Shown: piece by piece, positions 16,773-26,160 of the stretch
Layout: every line of letters starts with the position of its first letter
Position numbering within the stretch: position 1 is the stretch's first letter
Source of the DNA: Candidatus Babeliales bacterium
GTDB taxonomy: Bacteria > Babelota > Babeliae > Babelales > Vermiphilaceae
Assembly: GCA_035455925.1 (NCBI GenBank)
Contig: DATIEE010000015.1
Coordinates: 1 to 63,311 of the forward strand
Length of the DNA stretch: 63,311 bases
Direction of reading: 5' to 3'
The notes under the pieces: generated by a model
Databases searched by the model: none
What the model saw: the letters and a program-made list of their open reading frames with translations, nothing else
What the model was told of the DNA's origin: nothing
Made by a program: the position numbers and the translations under genes

Positions 16773-18512
16773 TTATTTTATAAATTGATCTTCATATAAT
16801 CGTTTGATTTCATCATCAGTTGTTGCTTCTTCAGCACCTTTATCAAAACGATAATCCATGAATCGTGGAAATCGTAATGCATAACCAAGATTTTTTTCGG
16901 TTTTACCAGCGCTATGTAGTGGGGACAGGGTAATTTCATCAGCTCGTACGCGACAGACGATATCCGGTGTTACCCATTTGTCGGGAATAAGTTCTTTAGC
17001 GCATTGAATATTTTTTGGTTTCTCCGCAACTGTTAATGAATCACATTTCTTCTTTAATTCACGCCATTCAGAATCAGTCATACCGGTACCAATTTTAGCC
17101 ACTGTTTGAAACATATCCAGTTCTTTATTGAAAACCCCTACTAAGAATGCACCAATACCAAAATGTGTGCGTTTTCCTTTACCTGCATAGTAACCAAGGA
17201 CTACACAATCAATGGTATCTTCTAGATGGCCTTCTTCTTGGCGTTTTAGTTTTATCCAATTAAAGTTACGTTTTCCTGGTTGATATGGTGCCTCAGGTCG
17301 TTTTACTACAAGTCCTTCGAGCCCTGTCGCGACCGTAGCAAAAAAATAATCTTCAAGTGATTTGGCGGTATGTATTTCTTTGTGTTCAATAATAAAGATA
17401 TGTTCAGATTTTACATTGTGCAGTAATTTTTCTAATTGCTGATGCCGTTTAATGTAAGGTATATTAAGATAACTTTGGTCATTAAGATAAAGTAAATCAA
17501 ATAAAAACAGTTGCAAAGGGAATTCAGTAGCAGCTTGTTCTATGCCGTGTTTTCGTTTGCGTTTTACTGTTTCTTGAAATGGTAAAAAACCATTGGTGTT
17601 GGGATCGTAGCCAATCGCTTCACCTTCACAGATGAGATTCTTAACATTCAGTTTTAACAATTCTTTAGTTATGTCAGGAAACATTGCTGACATATTTTGT
17701 AGATTACGTGAAAAAAAATTAATTTTTGGTGTATTTGTTGTGTTATCAACATGTATTTGTAAGCGAAAACCATCAAGTTTTGGTTCAGCATAACAGGTAT
17801 GTAGTTTTTTAAAAATAGCTTGTGCCGTTGGTAATCGCTCTGCTGCTGCAGGTAGGATAGGAGTGCCAACTTTAATACTCATATGTTTGATTGCAGTGAT
17901 TCCGTTTTCCTTTAATATTTTTGCAATAAGGCCAATGTCTGCGCACATATTATAAGCATGTTCTAAATCAGATCGTATTGATTTATTTCCAGTTTCCATC
18001 CATGACAATGCATCAATAATTGTCATATCAGAAAATCCAAGACGTAATTTTCCAATGATAATGCGCGCAATAAATTTTGCAGATAAGGGATCTAATTGAT
18101 TAAATAAGTCAGATAAAAAAATTATTTTTTCTTCTTGAGAACCGGTACCGCTCATTTTTTCAAGTTTACATAATGCGTGATAGACATCCGTAACAGATAA
18201 TTGTGCGGTATTATTCCAGGTGTATTCATTGAATATAAGACCAATATCTCCGATATGTTTTAGTTCTTTTTTTATTGTATCGGGGGACGTATTTAAAAAC
18301 TGAGCGATTGCTTTGAGTAAATTTTTTTCAGCAATATTAAATTGTGTGCCGATATGTGGTGGATGTAATTGTCCAAGTGAAAGTGAAGTGATAATTTCCG
18401 CTTCCTGAGGAGATGCTTTTTTGAGTAATTGTGCGAGTAGGCGAGTGATTTCTAGTCGTCCTGAAATTGGTTCAATTTCATTAAAACTATGCGCTACTTC
18501 AATAAATTTCAT
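16773..18512 (-). CDS. ATP-dependent DNA ligase, archaeal/eukaryal type
   Basis: Seals nicks in DNA using ATP. An N-terminal ligase domain (about 1-200, starting MKFIEVAHSFNEIE) precedes the nucleotidyltransferase core with adenylation motif EPKLDGFR, catalytic Lys245. Then come the FSRNLQNMS, CEGEAIGYD, GLEGLVVKR, NWIKLKR motifs and an OB domain with FGIGAFLVGVF. About 579 residues, the size of archaeal ligases. The start at 18512 has AAGGAA exactly upstream; an in-frame ATG at 18626 would add a hydrophobic leader and overlap plsY, so I rejected it. Unusual in bacteria, where the NAD-dependent LigA is the norm. Confidence 0.9.
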   Translation of the reverse strand: MKFIEVAHSFNEIEPISGRLEITRLLAQLLKKASPQEAEIITSLSLGQLHPPHIGTQFNIAEKNLLKAIAQFLNTSPDTIKKELKHIGDIGLIFNEYTWNNTAQLSVTDVYHALCKLEKMSGTGSQEEKIIFLSDLFNQLDPLSAKFIARIIIGKLRLGFSDMTIIDALSWMETGNKSIRSDLEHAYNMCADIGLIAKILKENGITAIKHMSIKVGTPILPAAAERLPTAQAIFKKLHTCYAEPKLDGFRLQIHVDNTTNTPKINFFSRNLQNMSAMFPDITKELLKLNVKNLICEGEAIGYDPNTNGFLPFQETVKRKRKHGIEQAATEFPLQLFLFDLLYLNDQSYLNIPYIKRHQQLEKLLHNVKSEHIFIIEHKEIHTAKSLEDYFFATVATGLEGLVVKRPEAPYQPGKRNFNWIKLKRQEEGHLEDTIDCVVLGYYAGKGKRTHFGIGAFLVGVFNKELDMFQTVAKIGTGMTDSEWRELKKKCDSLTVAEKPKNIQCAKELIPDKWVTPDIVCRVRADEITLSPLHSAGKTEKNLGYALRFPRFMDYRFDKGAEEATTDDEIKRLYEDQFIK

Positions 18513-18610
18513 ACTGTTCCTTGGTGATGCTGTAAAATTATTTTTTATCAAAACTAATGATGTACCAATAATTATACTATGTATAACAATAAGAAGGACA
18601 ATTTTTTTGG

Positions 18611-19177
18611 TCAATATTTTTTCCAATATGCATAGATATTAAGTTGATGTGTGCGTAGAATCCATAATGTAGAAAACAGGGAAAATAGAAAGAGTGAGGT
18701 ATAGTTTATTGTGTACGTATATAATGGTAAACATAGAGCAGAACCGACTGATGCTATACCAACTGTATTGGTTACTAGTAATAAGAATAACCAAATACTA
18801 AATGAAGAAATAATCGCCATTGGGTATAAACCAGCAAGTAATCCACAAAGGGTTGCAACACCTTTTCCTCCATTACCATTTAAAAATATTGAACAGCCAT
18901 TGCCAATAAGTAATATGCTTGCAAAAACACAAAGATAATTAAGTTCAAAATAGGATTGTATCATGTGTATGAATAAAAAAGCTTTGCCAGCATCAAGTAA
19001 AAAAACGAGAAAAAAATATCGCATTCCAAGTAACCGAGAGACATTTGTTGCACCGATATTGCCTGATCCATGAGAACGGATATCAGTAATTCCTTTTAAT
19101 TGAGCGATAAGATAACCCATGGGGATTGCTCCAATAAGATATGCGGCTATACCAGTTGTTATCATAAAAATATACAT
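18611..19177 (-). CDS. plsY: Glycerol-3-phosphate acyltransferase PlsY
   Basis: Transfers acyl from acyl-phosphate to glycerol-3-phosphate, the first step of phosphatidic acid synthesis. 188 residues, multi-pass membrane protein with the three PlsY loops: SHGSGNIGATNVSR, GNGGKGVATLCG and GIASVGSA. AGGAT lies upstream of the ATG. It probably works with the phosphatidylglycerophosphate synthase encoded nearby at 20333. Confidence 0.94.
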   Translation of the reverse strand: MYIFMITTGIAAYLIGAIPMGYLIAQLKGITDIRSHGSGNIGATNVSRLLGMRYFFLVFLLDAGKAFLFIHMIQSYFELNYLCVFASILLIGNGCSIFLNGNGGKGVATLCGLLAGLYPMAIISSFSIWLFLLLVTNTVGIASVGSALCLPLYTYTINYTSLFLFSLFSTLWILRTHQLNIYAYWKKY

Positions 19178-19263
19178 ATATATTATCCTAATCTACGTTA
19201 CTATGATTCATATTAATAATATCATTTTTTTTTATTAAATTCGAAAACTTCCGCAGTAATACT

Positions 19264-19293
19264 TTGACATAGAGGGTAAAATAAGTGTATAAA
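19264..19293 (+). promoter_or_regulatory. Promoter for the macro-domain-like gene
   Basis: TTGACA (19264-19269), 18 bases, TATAAA (19288-19293); the ATG follows at 19331. Confidence 0.55.
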
Positions 19294-19330
19294 TGATCAA
19301 TGAGAATTCTATGTTAACAAAAGGGATAAT

Positions 19331-20155
19331 ATGAAAAACAGTCTAATAGCAATAATTGTTATGTCTTATGGATCATTTCTTTATGGGATGGAGAAGATAA
19401 ATCCTCGAAAGATATATAAAGTATGTAATACGACAATTATTTTAGAAAAAGGTTCTAGTCAAAATACCATAAAAAATAAAGGTTTTGGCACCACAGTAAT
19501 TGTTGGTCGTTCTGAACAAAGGACACTGGAAGAGCCTTCTCTTGGCGATAGTAATAAAGTGGGTCAAATGTATTTCCTTACAGATAAACGTGTTTATTTT
19601 AGAAATCCCGATGATGAGAGTGCATCTGATGATGATAATTATAAACCTTATAATAATGATGATACATTTTATAAAAAGGCTCAAAAAGAAACAGTTACTA
19701 TTGAGGACATGTCCATTATAGAGCCATGTATAGCTGAAACGCTCATATATGATTCTATCACCCATAAGTTTACTAAAGGGTTTTATTATACAGTTATGAG
19801 GCAAATAGGACCGAATAGTTATCGTGATGAAGAGCATGAGGGTGATGAGGCAATTAAAGTGGCAGAAGGTGATTTAAAAATGTGCTATATGAAAGTTTTA
19901 GAAATAGCATTGATTAAAGGTGAAAAAGAAAATATTATTGTACCTGCATTAAGTACGTCTGTTGGCTTTCCTCGTGGTAAAGCATCACCAGTAGCGGTAT
20001 CAGCAATTATTGACTTTATAAAGGAATATCAAGATCCTCTTTTTACTATACACTTATTTGTAAAAAAGCGATCTGAATTTGAAGCATATCAAGCTCTTTT
20101 GACTGAGAAAATAAAGGTTATGAAAGAACAGTTAAAGAATATAAAGATAGTATAA
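19331..20155 (+). CDS. Exported protein with macro-domain-like C-terminal half
   Basis: 274 residues with an N-terminal signal peptide (about 1-20, ending SFLYGME). Residues about 180-255 follow the second half of a macro domain. A helix with LKMCYMKVLEIALIKGEKEN leads to the strand and loop IIVPALSTSVGFPRGKASPV, corresponding to the IAFPAISTGxxG(Y)P loop that binds the phosphates of ADP-ribose, then HLFVKKRSEFEAY. The first half (usual NAAN and GGG motifs) is strongly diverged. Macro domains bind or hydrolyse ADP-ribose adducts, normally in the cytosol. An exported version could act on host ADP-ribosylation; that is inference. An acidic insertion (DDESASDDD) lies at about 98-106. Confidence 0.6.
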   Translation: MKNSLIAIIVMSYGSFLYGMEKINPRKIYKVCNTTIILEKGSSQNTIKNKGFGTTVIVGRSEQRTLEEPSLGDSNKVGQMYFLTDKRVYFRNPDDESASDDDNYKPYNNDDTFYKKAQKETVTIEDMSIIEPCIAETLIYDSITHKFTKGFYYTVMRQIGPNSYRDEEHEGDEAIKVAEGDLKMCYMKVLEIALIKGEKENIIVPALSTSVGFPRGKASPVAVSAIIDFIKEYQDPLFTIHLFVKKRSEFEAYQALLTEKIKVMKEQLKNIKIV

Positions 20156-20172
20156 AGAACTTAAACAAAATT

Positions 20173-20209
20173 ATAAAGCTTATAAATGTAAAAAATTTAT
20201 AAGCTTTAT
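20173..20209. terminator. Hairpin after the macro-domain-like gene
   Basis: Perfect 15-base arms ATAAAGCTTATAAAT / ATTTATAAGCTTTAT (20173-20187, 20195-20209), 7-base loop, followed by TCTTG. Probably terminates the plus-strand gene. Confidence 0.6.
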
Positions 20210-20332
20210 TCTTGATATAAGAAATAACCATATTAGAATTTTCTTTGAAGTTTGATGTTAATTTACTAATCAACGTAGTATCTAAACCGGTGATTATACC
20301 ATCCAATCATGCAGTAATTAAAAAGAAAAACA

Positions 20333-20923
20333 CTATAAATTTTTTCTATTTTTAAGTTGTATCATAAAAATAGAACAATAATTATAAGCACTACCAATTG
20401 ATAGTACTGTTGCAAGCAATAAAAGAAACAGCTCAACAGCGTTCCAGTAAGTTGTAGAAACATTAAGTATATAATATGGATTAGCAATAACGCATGCTAA
20501 GCAAATAATTTGAATAATTGTTTTAAGTTTGCCATAGGATGAAACAGCGATTGAATAGTTATTCTCTAAGGCAACGTAACGAAGTGTCATAATAAAGAAT
20601 TCTCTTCCTATCCAGATAATAGCCCAAAAAAAATGTAGTTTATGTGCAGCTACTAATGCAATGAGTGTTGAATAGAGTAAAAATTTATCAGCTACATGAT
20701 CAAGCATTGCTCCTGTAGAAGTAACTTGTTGATATTTACGTGCTAAATAACCATCAAAAAAATCGGTTAATCCGAATAAGCAAAAAAATAACGCTAAACA
20801 ACAATTAAGCAAAAAAATGTTATAAGGCAACAGATATACTAAAAAAAATGGCAAAATTATAGGAGATCCTATTAATCTAATGAAAGTGAGAAACATTGGA
20901 AGAGAAAGTTTTGTGTTATGCAT
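20333..20923 (-). CDS. pgsA: CDP-diacylglycerol--glycerol-3-phosphate 3-phosphatidyltransferase
   Basis: Makes phosphatidylglycerophosphate from CDP-diacylglycerol. 196 residues with about four to five membrane helices. The CDP-alcohol phosphatidyltransferase motif DGx2ARx8Gx3Dx3D is complete (DGYLARKYQQVTSTGAMLDH then VAD, residues about 58-80). PgsA is more likely than other family members because of length and the early motif position. It begins about 22 bases downstream of tRNA-Met on the same strand. Confidence 0.9.
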   Translation of the reverse strand: MHNTKLSLPMFLTFIRLIGSPIILPFFLVYLLPYNIFLLNCCLALFFCLFGLTDFFDGYLARKYQQVTSTGAMLDHVADKFLLYSTLIALVAAHKLHFFWAIIWIGREFFIMTLRYVALENNYSIAVSSYGKLKTIIQIICLACVIANPYYILNVSTTYWNAVELFLLLLATVLSIGSAYNYCSIFMIQLKNRKNL

Positions 20924-20944
20924 AACATATTCTTTAAAAATTTC

Positions 20945-21021
20945 TGGTAGCGGCGCAGGGATTTGAACCCCGGACCTACGGATTATGATTCCGCCGCTCT
21001 AACCAACTGAGCTACGCCGCC
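20945..21021 (-). tRNA. tRNA-Met (anticodon CAU)
   Basis: 77 bases including encoded CCA. Acceptor GGCGGCG pairs with CGCCGCT, the D arm is GCTCAGTTGGTTAGAGC, the anticodon loop is ATCATAA and the T arm CGGGGTTCAAATCCCTG. G1 pairs with base 72 (as G-U), so it is not the usual initiator type with an unpaired end. The body resembles elongator tRNA-Met, but a lysidine-modified tRNA-Ile(CAU) cannot be excluded. Confidence 0.9.
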
Positions 21022-21066
21022 ACTACTATACCAGATGATAGAAATATATTTGCTTCTAGTATAACA

Positions 21067-22626
21067 CTAAATAGAAAGCTTTTGAATACTAAAATTATTT
21101 AAAATAAATTTAAAAAATGATCTTAAGAAGAATAAGGTAGCTACCAATGTAGCAATGATTCCCAGCATTAATGTTACAGCAAATCCTTGAATTGGGCCTG
21201 ACCCTAAATTATAGAGAACAATGCCACTAATGAAGGTCGTGATATTGCCATCTAAAATAACTCCCATTGCACCCACAAATCCTTTATCAATAGAATTTTT
21301 TACACTATTACCTTGTGCTATTTCTTCTTTAATTCGTTCGAAAATTAAGATTGATGCATCAATCGCCATACCAATAGTTAATGTCATACCAGCAATGCCA
21401 GGTAATGTTAGCGTTGCACGTAGCCATGCAAGACCAACTAATATTAAAATAAGGTTATAGACCAAAGCTAGAAATGCTAACAATCCGCACCACTGATAAT
21501 AATATAAACTAAATAAAAATATAAGCGCAAATCCACCAAGACATGAATATAAACCATTTTTTATTGATGTTGCTCCAAGTGAAGGTCCAATTTGTCTTTC
21601 TTCTTCAAAAGTAACGGGAGCAACAAAAGAACCTGATTTAAGTAAATACGCTAATTTTTTTACCTCATCACTAGTGAATGTTCCGGTAATGGTTCCTGTA
21701 TTTCGAATTGCTTCGTTTATTCTTGGTGCGGAAATTACTTTACCATCAAGCACAATTGCAAGTTGTCTGTTATAATTTTTGCTGGTTAGTTCGTAAAATT
21801 TATCAGCACCATCTTCATTAAATGAAAATTGCACGACTGGTTCAATTCCAGTTTTTCCGCCCATTGTAGGTCGTGCATCAGAAAGCATATTGCCCGTTAC
21901 CTTAGCATATTTTTGTACAACATAATATGAACGAGAGCGACCATGTGTGTATTCACCTGGTAAAATCTGTAGATCATCAGGAAGATCTCCGTCATATTCG
22001 AGTAGTAATTCTGATTCGCTTGAACCTATTTTTTCAACAATTTTAAATTCAAGAAGCGCAGCACGTCCAATCATTTCTTTTGCTTCTTGTGGATTTTTGA
22101 CATCAGGTAGTTCAATAATAATTTCTTTTTCGCCTTGTTTCGCGATAGAAATTTCAGCAACGCTAAATTTATCAAGACGAGTACGTAATATTTCAATATT
22201 ACGCGATACAGCATCATTTTTAATACGTTTTTCGATTTGTTCTGGAAAATATAATACGATTGTGTTTTTATCAACTTTTTGTACTAGTTCGTGTTCATCA
22301 GTTTTTAAAATTTGCGTAGCATCTTGTGTTTGTTGTTGATTTTGAAACATGAGAATAATTGTATTGTTCTCTATTGTTTTTGACGTTACAACAATTGAAC
22401 GCTCGCGACTTAATTTAGTATTAATATTGTGTAACTTATTTAATAGTTCTGCTTCAATTGCTTTATTAGTTTTTACTTCAAGAGTTAAGTAACTACCACC
22501 AACAAGATCTATTCCGAATCGTAATGATTGACGTAGCGGATATAAAAAATAGATACCAATAACGCCTAATAATAGCCATATCATTAATTCAGAACTGACA
22601 ATATGTTTTACTGTTGATTTCATCAA
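21067..22626 (-). CDS. secD: Protein translocase subunit SecD
   Basis: RND-fold subunit that helps drive late steps of Sec-dependent export. 519 residues. N-terminal membrane helix, then the conserved GIDLVGGSYLTLEV, a large periplasmic P1 domain and a P2-like part with AREINEAIRNTG-type sequence. Five C-terminal helices follow, with PGIAGMTLTIGMAIDASILI then FERIKEE. AAGGAG precedes the ATG. SecF, normally the next gene or fused, is not adjacent; a tRNA and pgsA follow instead. Confidence 0.94.
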   Translation of the reverse strand: MMKSTVKHIVSSELMIWLLLGVIGIYFLYPLRQSLRFGIDLVGGSYLTLEVKTNKAIEAELLNKLHNINTKLSRERSIVVTSKTIENNTIILMFQNQQQTQDATQILKTDEHELVQKVDKNTIVLYFPEQIEKRIKNDAVSRNIEILRTRLDKFSVAEISIAKQGEKEIIIELPDVKNPQEAKEMIGRAALLEFKIVEKIGSSESELLLEYDGDLPDDLQILPGEYTHGRSRSYYVVQKYAKVTGNMLSDARPTMGGKTGIEPVVQFSFNEDGADKFYELTSKNYNRQLAIVLDGKVISAPRINEAIRNTGTITGTFTSDEVKKLAYLLKSGSFVAPVTFEEERQIGPSLGATSIKNGLYSCLGGFALIFLFSLYYYQWCGLLAFLALVYNLILILVGLAWLRATLTLPGIAGMTLTIGMAIDASILIFERIKEEIAQGNSVKNSIDKGFVGAMGVILDGNITTFISGIVLYNLGSGPIQGFAVTLMLGIIATLVATLFFLRSFFKFILNNFSIQKLSI

Positions 22627-22733
22627 AATAACTCCTTAAACATAAATATTTCACTACCTTTTTTATATATTCAAATACTTATATATTTTTTTAAAAATAT
22701 TAACTACAGCGTAATAAAAAACCTAAATAAGCT

Positions 22734-22820
22734 TGGTGCCAGAGAGGGGACTCGAACCCCTATGGGATTTCTCCCACAGCCACCTCAAGGCTGCGTGTCT
22801 GCCAATTTCACCACCCCGGC
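22734..22820 (-). tRNA. tRNA-Leu (anticodon GAG)
   Basis: 87 bases, class II tRNA with a long variable arm (TGGGAGAAATCCCA) and encoded CCA. The anticodon stem-loop is CAGCC TTGAGGT GGCTG. The acceptor GCCGGGG pairs with CTCTGGC using two G-U pairs. Confidence 0.93.
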
Positions 22821-22879
22821 ATCTCATTCTTGAATGTGTTTTAGTATAACGAGAAATTCGGTATTATCAATCTTTTTTT

Positions 22880-22916
22880 AGCCCAATTTTATAAATTAAT
22901 AAATAAAAATTGGGCT
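22880..22916. terminator. Hairpin between tRNA-Leu and the coiled-coil gene at 22954
   Basis: 11-base arms AGCCCAATTTT / AAAATTGGGCT (22880-22890, 22906-22916). T residues follow on both sides (TTTTTTT before, TTTTAT after), so the hairpin could terminate minus-strand transcripts ending at 22954 before the tRNA. Confidence 0.55.
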
Positions 22917-22953
22917 TTTATAATAAAAAAATTAAGAATATATTTTTGGAATT

Positions 22954-24147
22954 TTATTTTCCAAAGATCATATTGTAGGGAATTTTAATAACAGAAAGGA
23001 TAGCGTTAAGTCCTTTTTTGATAAACGAAGCAATCCAACCAAACCAACTTAATTTTTGCTTTGGCGCAACTTCCTCTTCATCATTAGTATCGCCTTGATT
23101 CTCTTCTTCTTGATTTTGTTCTGTTTGTTGTTCGAGAAGAGATGTTCGACGTTTTAAATTGACACCTTTTTCTTTAAGCGCTTCTATTTGATTTTGCACT
23201 CTAGTTATATGTTGTGTTGCTTCATTAATTAGTTTGTTAAAGTGAGTTAAAAAATCTTTTTCTAAATATAAGCTGATATTTTTTATGTTACGAGCTGCTC
23301 CTTCAATCATATAATAGAGTTCACGGGCTTTCGTGTCATTTAATATGTGGGCAATCTCTTTAAAATTGTCCCAAGCCTGTTTTTCAAACTGCCTTACACG
23401 ATTTATTTGATTCATTAGTGTCCCTAATGCATCATCGATAGAATGATCAAGATTTGCAATTGATTCAACATCAAGTTTGAGCTGTTTTATCGCCTCTTCT
23501 TCTGTTGCAATCGATTCATATAGTGTGCGCTCTTGCTCGCTAAGATCTCCTTCTTGTTCTCGTTTTTTTTCAAAAAAATTGATTAATTCTGATAATATAG
23601 TTTGTAGTTCCCCTTGACCAACACCGATATTAAGATAAAAAGGATCTAAAATATTTCTATCAAGCTCATTGCGCTTAACAAAAAAAATGGTACGAGATTC
23701 CCATATGCTATCAACAAGAAGGCGTATTTTTTCATATCGTTCTTCAGCGCGTTCCCACCAAATACGTTTGAAGAGCCAGTTTCCTTGTGGATTTTCAAGA
23801 GAAACGGTATCGATTCCTATTGGTTTTTCTGTGATGACAATCTCTTCTTCCACTGGTTCGGGCTCGATAGGAACAGGTGTTACTGATGGATTCATTGGTT
23901 TTTCAGAAGATGTTTCTGGTAGCTCTTTAACCAATGCTGGTGTTGATTCTTTAGCATGAGATTTTGGTAAACCTTCTTTTTGTTGCGTTGTTTCGCCCTC
24001 TTGTTTTATTGAGGTGTTTGTGGTTTCTGTTGGTGATTTTTCATTTGGCTTTTCTAGAGAAGTGTTAATTGGTGGAGCTTCTTGAGCTATGCCATAATGA
24101 ACTGCTGTGTTGAGCATCATTACTACTAATGGTGTAAGTATACGCAT
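22954..24147 (-). CDS. Exported coiled-coil protein, unknown
   Basis: 397 residues. A signal peptide (1-21, ending YGIAQEA) is followed by a low-complexity Pro/Glu/Thr/Ser linker (about 25-115). A long coiled-coil domain (about 125-345) has heptad-like Leu/Ile spacing, then an acidic Gln/Glu stretch and a hydrophobic amphipathic tail (WFGWIASFIKKGLNAILSVI). AAGGAGAT upstream gives a strong start. No known family recognised; probably a surface or periplasmic structural protein. Confidence 0.7.
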   Translation of the reverse strand: MRILTPLVVMMLNTAVHYGIAQEAPPINTSLEKPNEKSPTETTNTSIKQEGETTQQKEGLPKSHAKESTPALVKELPETSSEKPMNPSVTPVPIEPEPVEEEIVITEKPIGIDTVSLENPQGNWLFKRIWWERAEERYEKIRLLVDSIWESRTIFFVKRNELDRNILDPFYLNIGVGQGELQTILSELINFFEKKREQEGDLSEQERTLYESIATEEEAIKQLKLDVESIANLDHSIDDALGTLMNQINRVRQFEKQAWDNFKEIAHILNDTKARELYYMIEGAARNIKNISLYLEKDFLTHFNKLINEATQHITRVQNQIEALKEKGVNLKRRTSLLEQQTEQNQEEENQGDTNDEEEVAPKQKLSWFGWIASFIKKGLNAILSVIKIPYNMIFGK

Positions 24148-24170
24148 AAAATGCTATCTCCTTTTTTTTA

Positions 24171-24632
24171 CTAAAGAGTTACTGAAAGTTCTTCTATTTC
24201 CTTCATTAAAGCATTAGACAGTTCTTCAGCTTCTGATGAGGTATAATTCCACCTTACACCACTCGTTACATTAGTTAAAACTGATCTATCACATTTAATA
24301 TCAATAATATCAATACGTACAACATTCATAAATGGATGAACAAGTGATGGAGCTCTTACAACACCAGCGCGTCCTAAAATACTATACGCCACATTGCCTT
24401 CATCTAAAAAACAAATCATAACTTTTTTTTGCCATACCATGTTGTGATATCCTGTATGGTCTTTGTGAATAGTCAATAAGATGCTTTCAAGACCCTTCGC
24501 GACTATACATTGGACAGGAGTTGTGTTTGGTAATCCTTTTTCAGAAAAAGTTGCAAGAATGCCTACCGTTTGTCCTTTTTTTAAAACTGTCAATAAATCT
24601 TCTGGTAATTTTATGCCAACATGTTTTGCCAT
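24171..24632 (-). CDS. Pyridoxamine 5'-phosphate oxidase-like (flavin-binding split-barrel) protein
   Basis: 153 residues of the PNPOx-like split-barrel fold: KKGQTVGILATFSEKGLPNT then TPVQ, ILLTIHKDHTGYHNMVWQKK and VMICFLDEGNVAYSILGRAG. Such proteins bind FMN/F420 or heme and act in redox or haem handling. The substrate is unknown. ATG at 24632 has AGG at correct spacing; an ATG six bases upstream is too close to the ribosome site. Confidence 0.75.
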   Translation of the reverse strand: MAKHVGIKLPEDLLTVLKKGQTVGILATFSEKGLPNTTPVQCIVAKGLESILLTIHKDHTGYHNMVWQKKVMICFLDEGNVAYSILGRAGVVRAPSLVHPFMNVVRIDIIDIKCDRSVLTNVTSGVRWNYTSSEAEELSNALMKEIEELSVTL

Positions 24633-24703
24633 GAACATCCTAACTTACATAATACATACTATAATTTTCATATATTTTTAGTTTATTAAAGAAAAAATGC
24701 CTT

Positions 24704-25858
24704 TTATAAGGCAAGTCTCGTTATTATTTCATTTTCTATGACCAACCCCGCGGGAGTTAATTGCAGACGACCGTTATTTTCTATAATTAATTTTTCTTTT
24801 TGTAATGTATTAATTATAGTTTTAAGTTCTTTTTTTTGTACAACGGTTAAATTATTACTAATTTCTTCCCAACAAACCCCCTTTGTTCTTCTTAATCCAA
24901 GCATAATTTTTTCAACATATATTTGATCTTTGGTAATTATTTCTGTAAAAACTGGTTTATACTTGTTTTGTTCGATACTTTCTAAATATTTAATAAGATT
25001 TTTTTCATTTTGTAAGCGAGAAGTTCCATCAAATGAACATGCACCAAGCCCAAATCCTCTATATGGCAAACGTTCCCAATACATACTATTATGGCGAGAT
25101 TCTTTTTTTGTTTTTGCAAAACTAGAAATCTCATATTGATTAAAATTATGATTAATAAGAAATTCGCGAGACCAGTAATATGCATCTACAACTTCATCAT
25201 CGCAAGGCAATATGACTTTCTTTGATGAAACATTAAAGAATAATGGTGTGCTATCATGAACTTCCAATATATACATTGATATATGAGTAATATTCCATGT
25301 AACTATTTTTGCTAATAACTCTTTCCATTCAATCATGCTAATTCCTGGTAGGCCTAAAATAACATCTACAGAAATGTTATCAAAATAGCTTGGTGCTTTA
25401 TCAAGCAAAGAGTATACATCTGTGGCTTTTTGTAAACGATTTAATTTATGCAAAACAGAATCATTAAGACTTTGCACGCCAATACTTATTCGATTAATTC
25501 CTAATTCTTTCCATAAGCTTAATTGTTCAAATCGCACTGTTCCCGGATTAACTTCAAATGTTATTTCCGTGTTTTCATCAAAAATAAAAAATTGATTCAA
25601 TGTGGCGAACATATCGCGTAAAAGATGATCAGGATATGTGCTGGGTGTTCCACCGCCAAAATAAATTGTATTTAATGGTAGTCGGTTCGCGTAATTGCTG
25701 CCAAACTCTTGGATCTCTTTTGTTAAGGCATTGTGGTATCGTTCCATAAATGGATCATGCGATGCAAGCGCAACAAAAGGGCAGTAATGACAGCGATATG
25801 GGCAAAAAGGCCAATGAATATAAAGAGATCGTGTGTGTGATGAAATATCATAATACAT
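24704..25858 (-). CDS. hemW: HemW-like radical SAM protein (coproporphyrinogen III oxidase family)
   Basis: Radical SAM enzyme with the CxxxCxxC cluster in LYIHWPFCPYRCHYCPF near the N-terminus and TIYFGGGTPSTYPDHLLRDM plus INRISIGVQSLND, as in HemW. The C-terminal winged-helix part ends ITRLAL. HemW proteins are haem chaperones rather than true CPO enzymes; the extra Cys after the cluster used by HemN is not obvious. About 384 residues from the ATG at 25858; upstream in-frame starts at 25900 and 25927 lack ribosome sites, so the exact start is uncertain. Confidence 0.85.
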   Translation of the reverse strand: MYYDISSHTRSLYIHWPFCPYRCHYCPFVALASHDPFMERYHNALTKEIQEFGSNYANRLPLNTIYFGGGTPSTYPDHLLRDMFATLNQFFIFDENTEITFEVNPGTVRFEQLSLWKELGINRISIGVQSLNDSVLHKLNRLQKATDVYSLLDKAPSYFDNISVDVILGLPGISMIEWKELLAKIVTWNITHISMYILEVHDSTPLFFNVSSKKVILPCDDEVVDAYYWSREFLINHNFNQYEISSFAKTKKESRHNSMYWERLPYRGFGLGACSFDGTSRLQNEKNLIKYLESIEQNKYKPVFTEIITKDQIYVEKIMLGLRRTKGVCWEEISNNLTVVQKKELKTIINTLQKEKLIIENNGRLQLTPAGLVIENEIITRLAL

Positions 25859-26160
25859 TAAGAATCCATTTTGTTGAAAAGCTAAAATAGTACATTTCAT
25901 TGTACCATAGGTCTTGTTTCGCAGCAAATTGTATTAAAATATTAAATTTTTTCAGTATAATATATTTTTATGAGTAAAATATAAAGAAAATAAGGCATAC
26001 GTAATAAGTTGTGTAGATGGTCCAAGGCTGTTTTCATTTTTTCCTTTTTTTTTATTGCATTGATTTTTTTTTACTATGACATAGATTAAAACTATTATTA
26101 TGATTGATTTTGTGATGCCTACCATAAAGTTATTTATTGCCAAAAGCAAGAGTTGATATT

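Noticed and set aside
18513-18626. Hydrophobic N-terminal extension of the DNA ligase
   Set aside because: Overlaps plsY, and a good ribosome site precedes the usual MKFIEVA start; the helix is probably chance in AT-rich DNA.
20945-21021. Initiator tRNA-fMet
   Set aside because: Base 1 can pair with base 72 and the anticodon stem lacks the three G-C pairs of initiators.
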